Of a DNA stretch of 64,000 nt, positions 1-8,636 are shown piece after piece. The notes beneath the pieces were generated by a model. The model was not told the origin of the DNA, did no database searches, and saw only the letters and a program-made list of their open reading frames with translations. The DNA comes from Streptomyces colonosanans (GTDB lineage: Bacteria; Actinomycetota; Actinomycetes; Streptomycetales; Streptomycetaceae), in contig NZ_MLYP01000004.1 of the NCBI RefSeq assembly GCF_001866645.1, positions 1-64,000 of the forward strand, read 5' to 3'. The position numbers and the translations under genes are program-made. Positions within the stretch are counted from its first letter, which is position 1; each line of letters opens with the position of its first letter.

Positions 1-22
1 GGAGAGTAGGACGCCGCCGAAC
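1..22 (+). rRNA. rrf: 3' end of 5S rRNA (partial)
   Basis: The first 22 bases match the conserved 3' end of Streptomyces 5S rRNA (GAGAGTAGGACGCCGCCGAA). The rest of the gene lies before the window. The terminator that follows at once supports the end of an rRNA operon. The exact 3' base is not determined. Confidence 0.8.
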
Positions 23-32
23 AAATTTTGAG

Positions 33-73
33 AGAGCCCCAACTCCGGGTAGATACCCGTGAGTTGGGGCTCT
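33..73 (+). terminator. Terminator of the rRNA operon
   Basis: A perfect 13-bp stem, AGAGCCCCAACTC paired with GAGTTGGGGCTCT, starts about 10 bases after the 5S end and is followed by TTTCGC. It is the expected intrinsic terminator of the rRNA operon. Confidence 0.85.
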
Positions 74-109
74 TTCGCGTTACCCCACGGTCATGTCACC
101 GCGATCGCC

Positions 110-205
110 TGGCGCGGCCGGAGGTGGGTGCCCAGGCCGAGCGGCATGCGCATCGTTGGACTTGCCGGCGCCGTTCGGGCCTCGGATCGCCATGGTGTCG
201 ACGGT
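110..205 (-). pseudogene. Relic of an ABC transporter ATPase
   Basis: Read on the minus strand, bases 158-181 encode an intact Walker A motif, GPNGAGKS. The next frame then reads MRMPLGLG, as in the usual ABC sequence GAGKS-TT-MRMLLGL, so about two bases are missing after the Lys-Ser codons. No start, signature motif or Walker B is present. This is a short, frameshifted fragment of a lost ABC-ATPase gene. The rest of 74-298 shows nothing recognisable. Confidence 0.5.
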
Positions 206-298
206 GCCGCGGGGCGGGGTGCGGTGTGTCGGACCGGGGCATTGAGCTGCGGAAATCGTGTAGTACCCGGGTGCTGGGGGACCGTAGAGTGCGCATTC

Positions 299-841
299 AT
301 GGACTATGAGATTCGCCCGGTGCGGCCCGAGGAGTGGCGTGCGGTCAAGGAGCTGCGCCTTGAGTCCTTGCGGGATCCGGCGGCGCCGCTCGCGTTCCTG
401 GAGACGTACGAGCAGGCGCTGGCGCGGCCGGATTCGTTCTGGCAGGACCGGACGTCGGGGGCGTCGCACGGGACCGGGGCCAGGCAGTTCGTCGCCGTGG
501 CGCCGGATGGCAGCTGGGTCGGAACGGTGGTGGCTCTCGTGGAGGAGCCAGGCAGCCAGGACTTCTTCGGGCGGGCGGTGGAGCGCCGGCAGGCGCAGCT
601 CGTCGGCGTGTACGTGCAGCCCGAGGCGCGGGGGAGCGGGGTGACCCGGGAGCTGTTCGGCGTGGCCGTGGAGTGGGCGCTGGGGCTCGGCGGGGTGGAG
701 CGGGTGCGGCTGCACGTCCACCAGGACAACGTGCGGGCCGACAGGTTCTACCGGAAGTTCGGCTTCGTACGCACCGGAGAGGTCGTCCCGAACGGCGACC
801 TCTCCAAGGTGGACTACGAGATGGAGCTCAAGTCGCGTTAG
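299..841 (+). CDS. GNAT family N-acetyltransferase
   Basis: A 180-residue cytoplasmic protein with a single GNAT domain. It opens with YEIRPVRPEEWRAVKELRLESL, a standard GNAT strand and helix (shown here in part), carries the acetyl-CoA loop in VYVQPEARGSGVTRELF (about residues 102-118) and ends with the N-x-x-A-x-x-F-Y-x-K-F-G-F pattern. The ATG at 299 is chosen because upstream residues do not look like a GNAT start. The ribosome site is weak. The substrate cannot be told. It is the only intact gene between two gene relics next to the rRNA operon. Confidence 0.85.
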   Translation: MDYEIRPVRPEEWRAVKELRLESLRDPAAPLAFLETYEQALARPDSFWQDRTSGASHGTGARQFVAVAPDGSWVGTVVALVEEPGSQDFFGRAVERRQAQLVGVYVQPEARGSGVTRELFGVAVEWALGLGGVERVRLHVHQDNVRADRFYRKFGFVRTGEVVPNGDLSKVDYEMELKSR

Positions 842-960
842 GCGTATGGACGTTCGGTGCGGGCCGCGCGCAGGGCCCGCCCCCACCAGTCCAGCTGGTC
901 GAGCAGGACCTCGACGGCGCCGGCCGCACCCTGCGGGTCGTTGGCGCGGCCATCCTTCGC
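838..960 (-). pseudogene. C-terminal fragment of a reverse-strand gene (flavin-reductase-like)
   Basis: The minus strand encodes about 40 residues with good codon use and a stop at 838-840. The end reads LLDQLDWWGRALRAARTE-RPYA, here split for length. The LDxLxWWxRALRxAR pattern resembles the C-terminus of NADPH-dependent FMN reductases. The reading has no N-terminal part: at about 950-960 the sequence turns into the TetR gene of the plus strand. I read this as a deletion junction. The family is a guess from pattern memory. Confidence 0.4.
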
Positions 961-1657
961 GGCCGAGGCGGGCGTCTCCACACGCACGCTCTACAACCAC
1001 TTCGGTGGCAAGGAGAAGCTGTTCCGCGCGGTCCTGCTGGACAGCGCGGCGGCCGTCACGTCGGCCAATGTCGCCATCGTGGAGCGGAACTTGGGGAAGG
1101 CGACAGACGTCGAGAAGGACTTCCTCGCCTTCGGCCGGGAGTGGATGGGGCGACGCGGCGACCACGACGCCCACATGCTTCTCATCCGCCAGATCACCGC
1201 GGAGGGGCACCGGCTGCCCGCCGACGTCATCGAGGAGTGGCAGCGCACCGGCCCGCGGGCGGTGGCGGAGGCGGTGCGCGAGCGGCTCGCCGGGCTGGGC
1301 GCGCAAGGCCTGCTGGCCGTCGACGCCGTCAACTTTGCCGAGGCGGCGCGGTACTTGCTGCTCTTTGTTGCCGGATCCGTCACCGCGGACACGTTCTTCG
1401 GGGTCGTGCCGATGCCGGACGACGAGGTCGAGGCGCGGGTGACGAGCGGCGTGCGGACGTTCTTGCGGCTCTACGGGGTCAACGAGGCTTACGACCTGGG
1501 GAGCAATAGGGAGCGGCGTCGCGGCGTCCGGCACGGCCGCTCACGGCGTTGCCGAAATGTCCTAGTAGCTCCGCTACGAGGACCTTCCGGCGCCTTGCGA
1601 TCGACCGCACCGGACGCCGCTCCTTCACCCGCTCCCTATTGCTCCCCAGGTCGTTAG
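857..1657 (+). pseudogene. TetR-family regulator lacking its N-terminus
   Basis: The protein joins a TetR domain only in the second half of the helix-turn-helix (FAAEAGVSTRTLYNHFGGKE, from base 956). It continues with a normal ligand domain to FLRLYGVNEAY. About 35 residues, helix 1 and the start of helix 2, are replaced by unrelated sequence that is the reverse complement of another gene's tail. The reading frame also runs on through the near-palindrome at 1491-1654. It probably cannot bind DNA normally, so I call it a pseudogene; a fortuitous new start at GTG 857 could still express a fusion. Confidence 0.6.
1491..1654. repeat. 164-bp near-palindrome between convergent genes
   Basis: The outer arms are a perfect 26-bp inverted repeat (1491-1516 against 1629-1654, starting ACGACCTGGGGAGC). 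Further inner matches follow, and the centre is a hairpin GTAGC-TCC-GCTAC at 1565-1577. It lies between the TetR remnant and the VirD4-like gene. The TAA stop of the latter begins at 1656, so the gene ends exactly at the element border. It may act as a bidirectional terminator or be a MITE-like element. No target duplication is evident. Confidence 0.75.
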
Positions 1658-3240
1658 CCGAGGGGGAGGTCGGCGCCCGGCCAGCGGGTGCGTCCCTGTT
1701 CCCGGGACCGGAGCAGGGCCAGCGTCACCAGGCCCCGGTCCGCTCCGGTGGACAGGAGCTCCGGGAGCTGGGGGAGAGGAGCCACGGCCGCCACATCGTC
1801 CAGGACGAGGGCAAGTGGTGGGTCGAGGCGACCGGAGGATGACCGTTCGGCCATGCGGCGGCCGCGCTCGACCACGCTGGAGGCGAGGGCCGTCAGCAAC
1901 GGCATCGCGCCGGGACGTTGCCGGGGGTCCTCGATTGGTTCACCCACGACATAAAGTGTGCCCCCTTCGTTGATGAAGGAATCCAAGGCAAGGCTGTCAT
2001 TTCGGTTGGATGTGCATGCCTCGCGGATATTGACCGTGGAGAGGGAGGACAGCGCGCGGGTCGTCAACTCCTGGGCCATGTCACGACGTTCAGGATGCGA
2101 GGTGAGCGCGGCCTCCAGTTCCCCGGCCGTGCCGGACGACGCCTTGGGGTGCGTCCGCAGGGCGCGTACCGCCTCCTGGACCTGGGTGCCCTGGGCCCAG
2201 CGGTGGAGGTGCCGGATGGTGCGGCCGTCTATGGCGGCGGCGTGCAGATAGCTGCGCAGCAGCGTTTCCGCCACGTCGGCGACCGCCTCGTCGATACGGG
2301 CCGTGGGGCGGACCGGGGCGAGCAGCGCGACGGCGCGTGCCGCCGCCGTGGCCTTGTCCTCGCAGCCGGAGGTGGGGGACCAGTGCAGCCGGGCCGGGGT
2401 GTCGCACAGATGGGAGGGGTCGTAGAGGAGGACGGGGCCGAGCTTGGCGCGAGCGTCCTTGGTCTCGGACCACAGGGCGGCGCTGGAGGTGACGACGAGC
2501 GCGGGCCCTTCCGCGTCCCGCACGGCCTGGGCGGCCACGGGGTGACGGACGTCGGGGGCACCGAGGACGACCGAGGGGGCCGTCCGGACACCCGCCTGCC
2601 GTCCGCCGGGGGCTACGGGCGCGACCACCGGCTGTAGTGCCGCGGGAGCGGGGAGCACCTCGGCGGGTTCGGGCGCCGGGCGCGGTGCGGGTACCTCCTG
2701 GGCCACCGGGACTGCCTGGGGCACCAGAGCCTCGTCGGCCGCCGGGACCGTCTGGGTCACCGGAACCTCCTGGGTCACCGGAACCTCGCGGCTCGCGGGC
2801 TGGGCGCCCTTCGGTGCCGCGGCCGCACGCTGCCCGGCCACTCCGCGGTTCGGCTCCGGAAGCGGGCCCGACGCCCTCGCGTGCGCGCGTACCGCCTTCC
2901 ACCGCGCCACCGTGCCGATGGCGAACACGGTCAGCACGGACACCACCATCAGTTCGCCTATGAACAGCCCCCAGAACAGCCCGTACCCGGACAGCTGGTC
3001 CGGCGGAGTGTCCGGCCACGCACCCACGGTGTCGTGGGGCTGGGCGAGCAGATGGCGCATGGCCATCGGCGTTCGGCTGAACCGGACGCCGTGCGGCCAG
3101 GCGCCCCGCGCGAACCAGCCGGCGACGCCGGTGGCCGTCCACACCATCAGCGTGACGCCGAGCAGGAAGGCGAGTGCGCCCACCAACAGACCGTCGGGGA
3201 TGCCGCCTTGCCCGCCCTGCCGCTCCTTGCCTGGTCTCAT
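1654..3240 (-). CDS. VirD4/TraG-like protein of a T4SS-like cluster, P-loop degenerate
   Basis: A membrane protein of about 528 residues with two transmembrane segments (about 18-42 and 87-111), a Pro/Val/Ala-rich linker, then a TraG/VirD4-like ATPase region: VVTSS at strand 1, YDPSHL, and Walker B LALVLDDVAAVAPLP near the end. The place where the P-loop should be, before VVTSS, has no GxGKS/T. The protein stops shortly after LLRSREQGRTRWP, where relatives continue. The ATG at 3240 is 13 bp after the upstream gene. In T4SS this family couples substrate to the channel. Here it looks degenerate or adapted to a non-ATPase role. Confidence 0.7.
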   Translation of the reverse strand: MRPGKERQGGQGGIPDGLLVGALAFLLGVTLMVWTATGVAGWFARGAWPHGVRFSRTPMAMRHLLAQPHDTVGAWPDTPPDQLSGYGLFWGLFIGELMVVSVLTVFAIGTVARWKAVRAHARASGPLPEPNRGVAGQRAAAAPKGAQPASREVPVTQEVPVTQTVPAADEALVPQAVPVAQEVPAPRPAPEPAEVLPAPAALQPVVAPVAPGGRQAGVRTAPSVVLGAPDVRHPVAAQAVRDAEGPALVVTSSAALWSETKDARAKLGPVLLYDPSHLCDTPARLHWSPTSGCEDKATAAARAVALLAPVRPTARIDEAVADVAETLLRSYLHAAAIDGRTIRHLHRWAQGTQVQEAVRALRTHPKASSGTAGELEAALTSHPERRDMAQELTTRALSSLSTVNIREACTSNRNDSLALDSFINEGGTLYVVGEPIEDPRQRPGAMPLLTALASSVVERGRRMAERSSSGRLDPPLALVLDDVAAVAPLPQLPELLSTGADRGLVTLALLRSREQGRTRWPGADLPLG

Positions 3241-3253
3241 CTGGACCCCATGT

Positions 3254-4675
3254 CTATGCCACCGTCGACTCGGACGTGCCGTCCAGGTCGTGCAGCCGCT
3301 GTTCCATGAACGCCGCCGCACGCTCCTCCGCCTCCAGTTCCGCGGCGTGCAGGACGTCGTCCGTCATGTCCCTCGACGACTCCGTCATCGCGCGGTCGGT
3401 GAAGACGAGCGGCCGTTCCATCTCTGTGACCAGGTGCTTGACCACCTGCACATTGCCGTTGACGTCCCATACGGCGATACCGGGCGTCAGGGTCGGGATG
3501 ATCTCCATGGCCCACCTCGGCAGGCCGAGGACCCGGCCCGTCGCCCGTGCCTCGTCCGCCTTCTGGGCGTAGATCGTCCTGGTGGAGGCCATCTTCAGGA
3601 TCGCCGCCGCCTCCTTCGCCGCCGCCCCGTCCACCACGTCGCTCAGATGGTGCACGACCGCCACGAAGGACAGGCCGAGTCGTCGGCCGAACTTCAGCAG
3701 CCTCTGGAACAGCTGCGCCACGAAAGGGCTGTTGATGATGTGCCAGGCCTCCTCGACCATGAAGATGCGCTTCTTGCGGTCGGGGCGGATCCAGGTGTGC
3801 TCCAGCCACACACCCACGATCGCCATCAGGATCGGCATGGCGATCGAGTTGCGGTCGATGTGGGACAAATCGAACACGATCAACGGGGCGTCCAGGTCGA
3901 TGCCGACCGTCGTGGGCCCGTCGAACATGCCCCGCAGGTCACCGTCGACCAGGCGGTCCAGGACCAGTGCCACGTCCAGGCCCCAGGCCCGTACGTCGTC
4001 CAGGGCGACGTTCATCGCCTCCGCCGACTCCGGTTCGGGGTGCCGCAGCTGCTCGACGATGTCGGTCAGCACAGGCTGCCGCTCGACGATCGTCTCGTTG
4101 ACGTAGGCGTGTGCGACCTTCAGGGCGAAGCCGGACCGTTCGTCCAGCCCGTGCCCCATGGCGACCTCGATGATCGTGCGGAGCAGTGCGAGCTGGCCGG
4201 TCGTCGTGATCGACGGGTCGAGCGGGTTGAGCCGGATGCCGTGGTCGAGTGCCGCCATCGGGTCGAGCCGGATGGGGGTGATCCCCAGCTCCTCCGCGAT
4301 CAGGTTCCACTCGCCGACCCCGTCCTCGCCCTGCGCGTCGAGCACGACGACCTGGCGGTCGCGGAACCGCAGCTGGCGCAGGACGTACGTCTTCTCCAGC
4401 GCCGACTTGCCGTTGCCGGACTCACCGAGGACGAGCCAGTGCGGGGCCGGGAGCTGCTGACCGTACAACTGGAAGGGGTCGTAGATGTAGCCCTTCCCGG
4501 AGTACACCTCGCGGCCGATGATCACGCCGGAGTCGCCGAGGCCGGGCGCGGCCGTCGGTAGATAGACGGCCTGGGCCTGGCCCGTGGACGTGCGGACGGG
4601 CAGCCGGGTCGTCTCGACCTTGCCGAAGAGGAAGGACGTGAATGCGTCGGTCAGGACGGACAGCGGATCCCGCAT
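3254..4675 (-). CDS. VirB4/TraC-like ATPase
   Basis: A 473-residue P-loop ATPase of the VirB4/HerA-FtsK type. Walker A GESGNGKS lies at 84-91, Walker B RIFMVEEA at about 303-310, and a motor-domain end with arginine-rich motifs follows (TRTIYAQKADEARATG). VirB4 proteins energise assembly of type IV secretion channels. The N-terminal domain normal for VirB4 is missing here and appears to sit in the preceding gene of the operon, as in the SCO6880-family arrangement. It is separated from that gene by 7 bp and from the VirD4-like gene by 13 bp. Confidence 0.85.
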   Translation of the reverse strand: MRDPLSVLTDAFTSFLFGKVETTRLPVRTSTGQAQAVYLPTAAPGLGDSGVIIGREVYSGKGYIYDPFQLYGQQLPAPHWLVLGESGNGKSALEKTYVLRQLRFRDRQVVVLDAQGEDGVGEWNLIAEELGITPIRLDPMAALDHGIRLNPLDPSITTTGQLALLRTIIEVAMGHGLDERSGFALKVAHAYVNETIVERQPVLTDIVEQLRHPEPESAEAMNVALDDVRAWGLDVALVLDRLVDGDLRGMFDGPTTVGIDLDAPLIVFDLSHIDRNSIAMPILMAIVGVWLEHTWIRPDRKKRIFMVEEAWHIINSPFVAQLFQRLLKFGRRLGLSFVAVVHHLSDVVDGAAAKEAAAILKMASTRTIYAQKADEARATGRVLGLPRWAMEIIPTLTPGIAVWDVNGNVQVVKHLVTEMERPLVFTDRAMTESSRDMTDDVLHAAELEAEERAAAFMEQRLHDLDGTSESTVA

Positions 4676-4682
4676 CAGGGCC

Positions 4683-6242
4683 TTACCTCCGAATGCCGGT
4701 GGCGAAGGGGAGCGTGTTGACGAAGGCCCGGTGGTGCTCGCGGTCGCACCACTCCAGCTTCAGATACGACTTGCCCGCCGAGGCGCGGATCGTGCGCTTG
4801 TCGCGGGCGAGGGCCTCCGGGGAGCGGGCGGAGACGGTGATGTAGCCGACCAGGTTGACTCCCGCGGCGCCGCTCGCGAGGTCCTCGCCGCGCTGGTCGA
4901 GGCGGGAGTGGGCGGCGATGTCACGGGGGTCGACGGTGCGGTTCATCTTGGCGGAGCGGCTGGCCTCGGCCTCGTCGTTGGTCTTCTCGGTCAGCATGCG
5001 CTCGATGGCGACCTCGGTGGGTTCGAGGTCCATGGTGACGGCGACCGTGCGGATGACGTCCGGGGTGTGGACGAGCAGCGGAGCGAGGAAGTTCACGCCG
5101 ACCGGGGTCATCGGCCACTCCTTGACCCATGCGGTGGCATGGCACCAGGGGGCACGCGTCGACGACTCACGGGTCTTCGCCTGGAGATAGGTGGGCTCCA
5201 TGGCGTCCAGTTCGGCGGGCCAGGCGTTGCGCCTGGTCATCGCCTGGATGTGGTCGATGGGGTGGTCGGGGTCGTACATGGAGTGGACGAGGGAGGCGAG
5301 CCGTCCCTGCCCCAGCGGCTGCCGTACGCGGATGTCGGCTTCCTGCAGTCGTGAGCAGATGTCGGTCAGCTCGCGCGCCATGACGATCGCGAGCCCCGCG
5401 TCCCGGTCGACCTTCCTGCCCCCCTGGGGTCGCGCGGCGCGTGCCATGGCCTGGGCCTCGGCGGCCAGTTCGCGGCTGTAGTGCATACAGGCGACGAGGT
5501 AGGCGCGGTGCTGCTCACTGCTCGTGGACACCATGGACTGCAGTTGGTCGTACGACCGCTGCAGCCAGGCCGGGGAGCGCTCGTCGCCGCGCTGGGCGAC
5601 GTCCTTGGCGTGGGCGTCGGGGTCGGCGGGCAAGGTGCGGGCCAGCATCTGGAGGCGGGTGACGAAGCCGTCGCCGTTCGCGACGTGCTTGAGGAGCGTG
5701 CCGAAGCGGTCGACGAGGGCCTCCTGGTCCTCGCTGTCGCGCAGGCCGACGCCGGGGCCCTCGATCTCGATCGCGGCCGTGACGGTCCGCCGGTCGGCGT
5801 GCAGCAGTACGGCGATCTCGTCGGGTCCGAAGGGCGCGGCGAGCCAGGCGATCCGCCCGATGCCCGGGGGCGGTCCGATCTCGACCTCGCGTCCGTCGAG
5901 GTGGGTGCCCGCCTCCATGACCCCCGACCGGTACGTCGTGCCCTGCCGCAGGGTCCGCTTGTAACTGCGGTTGATCTCGAACCACTTGTAGAACGTGCGG
6001 TGCCGGTACGGGACGTACACGGCGGCGAGCGCGATCAGCGGGAAGCCCATCAGGAGCACGATGCGCAGGGAGAGGACGGGGACGAGGAGCCCGCACATCA
6101 TGCCGAGGAACGCGCCCGCGATGATCAGCGCGATCTCGCCGGTCTCGCGGTTGCGGCCGACGATCGCGTTCGGCCGAGCGCGGCCGATCAGATATGTCCG
6201 GCGGGGCGTGACCGCTGGGGACACATGGGACTCGGTCGTCAA
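4683..6242 (-). CDS. SCO6880-family membrane protein (VirB3/VirB4 N-terminal-like)
   Basis: A 519-residue protein with a PrgI/VirB3-like membrane hairpin (about residues 36-80, EIALIIAGAFLGMM onward) and a long cytoplasmic region with no P-loop. The region resembles the N-terminal domain of VirB4. I recognise it as the SCO6880 family found in streptomycete T4SS-like clusters. The start is TTG at 6242, which overlaps the TGA of the preceding gene (TTGA). Together with the downstream ATPase it would make a split VirB3-VirB4 unit. The function has not been established to my knowledge. Confidence 0.75.
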   Translation of the reverse strand: MTTESHVSPAVTPRRTYLIGRARPNAIVGRNRETGEIALIIAGAFLGMMCGLLVPVLSLRIVLLMGFPLIALAAVYVPYRHRTFYKWFEINRSYKRTLRQGTTYRSGVMEAGTHLDGREVEIGPPPGIGRIAWLAAPFGPDEIAVLLHADRRTVTAAIEIEGPGVGLRDSEDQEALVDRFGTLLKHVANGDGFVTRLQMLARTLPADPDAHAKDVAQRGDERSPAWLQRSYDQLQSMVSTSSEQHRAYLVACMHYSRELAAEAQAMARAARPQGGRKVDRDAGLAIVMARELTDICSRLQEADIRVRQPLGQGRLASLVHSMYDPDHPIDHIQAMTRRNAWPAELDAMEPTYLQAKTRESSTRAPWCHATAWVKEWPMTPVGVNFLAPLLVHTPDVIRTVAVTMDLEPTEVAIERMLTEKTNDEAEASRSAKMNRTVDPRDIAAHSRLDQRGEDLASGAAGVNLVGYITVSARSPEALARDKRTIRASAGKSYLKLEWCDREHHRAFVNTLPFATGIRR

Positions 6243-7576
6243 CGCCCTTCACCTCCCGTGCGGTTGGTACTGCTGTTGCGGCTGTTGCTGGCGTGCGGAG
6301 TGTTGGCCGGGCTGGTGCGCTGCGGGGGCGCGGAGGGGACGGATCCGCCGCCGCCCTGGGCCCGGCCGCTGTGCGCGGCCACGCCGCCGGCCACGGGGTT
6401 GGCGGGGCGCGGAGGCTGGCCGCCGCCGCCCTTGCTGTCGGCGCGGCTGCTGTGGGTCTTGATGCCCTGGGCGACGAGGGTCGCCGGGGAGCTGATGACG
6501 GCCGCGGCCTTGTTCTCTGCGCCCCGCATGATGCGGTTGTTCCGGGAGGCGGCGATCTCGTCGCCGAAGCCGGGCACGAACCGGTAGATCATGGCGCTCG
6601 CGAAGATGGCGAGCAGGATGATGGCGAGCCCGGAGACGACGGCGGAGAAGGCATTGGGCCCGCCTGCGGAGGAGAGCGCTCCGGCAAGTCCCAGCACGAT
6701 GACGATGACGGGCTTGACGAGGATGACGGCGATCATGATCCCGGCCCAGCGCCTGACATGCCCCCACAGGTTCTTGTCGACGAGCCCCGCGTACACGACG
6801 GTGCCGAGGAGGGCGCCGACGTAGAGCAGGGCGGCGCGGATGACCAGTTCCAGCCAGAGGACACCGGCGGCGAGGATGGAGACGAGGGAGACGACGATCA
6901 GCATGATCGGCCCGCCGCCGATGTTCTCGCCCTTGCCGAGCGCACCGGAGAACGTGCCGAAGAACGTGTGCGTCTGGTCGCCGGTGGTTTTCGCGAGGAC
7001 GTCCGTGACGCCGTCCGTGGCCGACACGACGGTGTAGAGGATCAGCGGGGTGAAGGCGGAGGCGAGGACGGTCAGCCAGAGGAACCCGATGGCCTCGGAG
7101 AGCGCGGTTCCGAGGGGGACGCCGCGGACGGCCCGCTTCGCGACGGCGAGCAGCCACAGAATGAGGGTGAGGACGGTCGACGCCGCGAAGACGACCGCGT
7201 ACTGCTGAAGGAACTTGGGGTTGGTGAAGTCGACGTTCGCGGTCTCCTTGACGGCGGCGGAGAGCTTGTCGACGGTCCAGGAGGCGGCGTCGGCACAGCC
7301 CTTGGCGAGGGAGGAGAGGGGGTCTTGGGGGTTGTTGGTGAGGTCGGTGGAGGGGCCGCCGCTCTTGGAGCCGGAGCTGCCTTTTTCGCAGTATTTCTTG
7401 GCTTCGCCGACGATGAGGTCGCAGGGGTTCTTGCTCGCCGTCGGTGAGGGACTGGTCGACGGCGTCGCGCTGGGCGAGGGATCGGCGACGGCACGGGTGG
7501 CCAGCAGCACGGCCGATGTCTGTACGGCTGACACGACTCCGGTGAGCTTGAGCACGCGATGGCGGCTACCGGGCAT
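6239..7576 (-). CDS. VirB6/TrbL-like polytopic membrane protein
   Basis: A 445-residue protein with an N-terminal signal-like helix, a Ser/Thr/Pro-rich extracytoplasmic stretch with two cysteines (NPCDLIVGEAKKYCE), and at least six transmembrane helices between about residues 120 and 350. The tail is polar, Gly/Pro/Ser/Asn-rich and cytoplasmic. This layout fits VirB6/TrbL/TcpH channel components. The ATG at 7576 has a GGAGGG site and overlaps the preceding gene by 11 bp. Confidence 0.8.
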   Translation of the reverse strand: MPGSRHRVLKLTGVVSAVQTSAVLLATRAVADPSPSATPSTSPSPTASKNPCDLIVGEAKKYCEKGSSGSKSGGPSTDLTNNPQDPLSSLAKGCADAASWTVDKLSAAVKETANVDFTNPKFLQQYAVVFAASTVLTLILWLLAVAKRAVRGVPLGTALSEAIGFLWLTVLASAFTPLILYTVVSATDGVTDVLAKTTGDQTHTFFGTFSGALGKGENIGGGPIMLIVVSLVSILAAGVLWLELVIRAALLYVGALLGTVVYAGLVDKNLWGHVRRWAGIMIAVILVKPVIVIVLGLAGALSSAGGPNAFSAVVSGLAIILLAIFASAMIYRFVPGFGDEIAASRNNRIMRGAENKAAAVISSPATLVAQGIKTHSSRADSKGGGGQPPRPANPVAGGVAAHSGRAQGGGGSVPSAPPQRTSPANTPHASNSRNSSTNRTGGEGR

Positions 7577-8411
7577 ACGTGAACCCTCCGTACTCTTCGA
7601 TGGCCTTGCGGATCTCGTCGGAGGCGGCGGCCTGGTCGTCACCGGGAACCGGGGCGGGGCCGCCCTTCTGCGCGTCGGAGGCGATCTTCCAATCGCCGTT
7701 GGACCACAGCAGGTCGAACGTCCACGTCTTCCAGGTCGAGGTGATGGGGTCGGTCGATTTCTCCCCGGACATGCCGATGAGTCCCATGTACCAGACCGCG
7801 ACCTTGGCATTGCTGTCGGAGTACCGCTGGACTGTGGTGCCCACCGGGACGACACGGGAGACGAATGTGCTGCCTGCCGGTGCGTTGCCGTTGGCGTCGA
7901 GTCCCATTTTGTCGAGGAAGCCGGCCGAGTAGGCCTGGTCCATCGGGCTTTGGAGTCTGGCCGCCGCGTCGGGGGTGTAGAGGCGGTTCAGGAGGGCATG
8001 ACGGCTGTCCTTCTTGAACATGCCGTCGGAGCCCAGCGCCACCGCGTAGTTCGCGGCAGCGGACTGCGCCCCCTGTTCGTCGTGCGCGAAGCCCGAAGGG
8101 ATTCCCTGCGTCTTCGTGTCGACCGGTCTCGTTCCGGAGGCGGCTGTCGGGGCCGAGGCGGGCTTGTCGCTGTTGTGGCCGCCGCCCGACGAGGAGTTCC
8201 CGTCACCGCGGTTCGCGAAGGCGATCGCGGCGATCAGGAGGACGACCACCCCGACGACCGTGATCAGGCTCCGCGACGAGGACCGGCCCCGCCGGGCGCC
8301 CCCGTACACGTCACCGCCCCGGTCGGGCAGCCGTGTCCGGGTCTGCCCGACGCCGCCGTACTCTCCGTCGCCCCCGCCGGAGGCACCGTCACCGAGACTC
8401 ACGCCGAGCAC
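7566..8411 (-). CDS. VirB8/TcpC-like conjugal transfer protein
   Basis: A 281-residue bitopic protein: cytoplasmic tail of about 48 residues, one transmembrane helix (SLITVVGVVVLLIAAIAFA) and an extracytoplasmic domain with two NTF2-like portions (AANYAVALGSDGMF and KVAVWYMGLIGM). This is the pattern of TcpC/VirB8 proteins, which link the inner channel to the wall side. The GTG start at 8411 has an AAGGGGG site. It is the second gene of the minus-strand operon. Confidence 0.75.
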   Translation of the reverse strand: MLGVSLGDGASGGGDGEYGGVGQTRTRLPDRGGDVYGGARRGRSSSRSLITVVGVVVLLIAAIAFANRGDGNSSSGGGHNSDKPASAPTAASGTRPVDTKTQGIPSGFAHDEQGAQSAAANYAVALGSDGMFKKDSRHALLNRLYTPDAAARLQSPMDQAYSAGFLDKMGLDANGNAPAGSTFVSRVVPVGTTVQRYSDSNAKVAVWYMGLIGMSGEKSTDPITSTWKTWTFDLLWSNGDWKIASDAQKGGPAPVPGDDQAAASDEIRKAIEEYGGFTYAR

Positions 8412-8636
8412 GCCCCCTTGACCTCATAGCCACTCCGCACCTCGTGTCGAAACGCGTAGATGTACGACGGTAGCCGTGCTGGTTCCCGCGCGGGCGCGGT
8501 GTGATGACTCGACATCAGAGAAACGCAACCTCAGCCGGTGGGCGCGACGGACGGATGGGTCGGGGGTGGGAACCGGGCGCGCCCGGCCGGGGACTGACGG
8601 TGCGCCAGGTACATGGCGTGACGGTCCTGGCCGGGC

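Noticed and set aside
80..1534. Very long minus-strand open frame over the acetyltransferase and TetR region
   Set aside because: It is the mirror of plus-strand coding in a GC-rich genome: Pro/Arg/His-rich with no domain, and it crosses two gene remnants.
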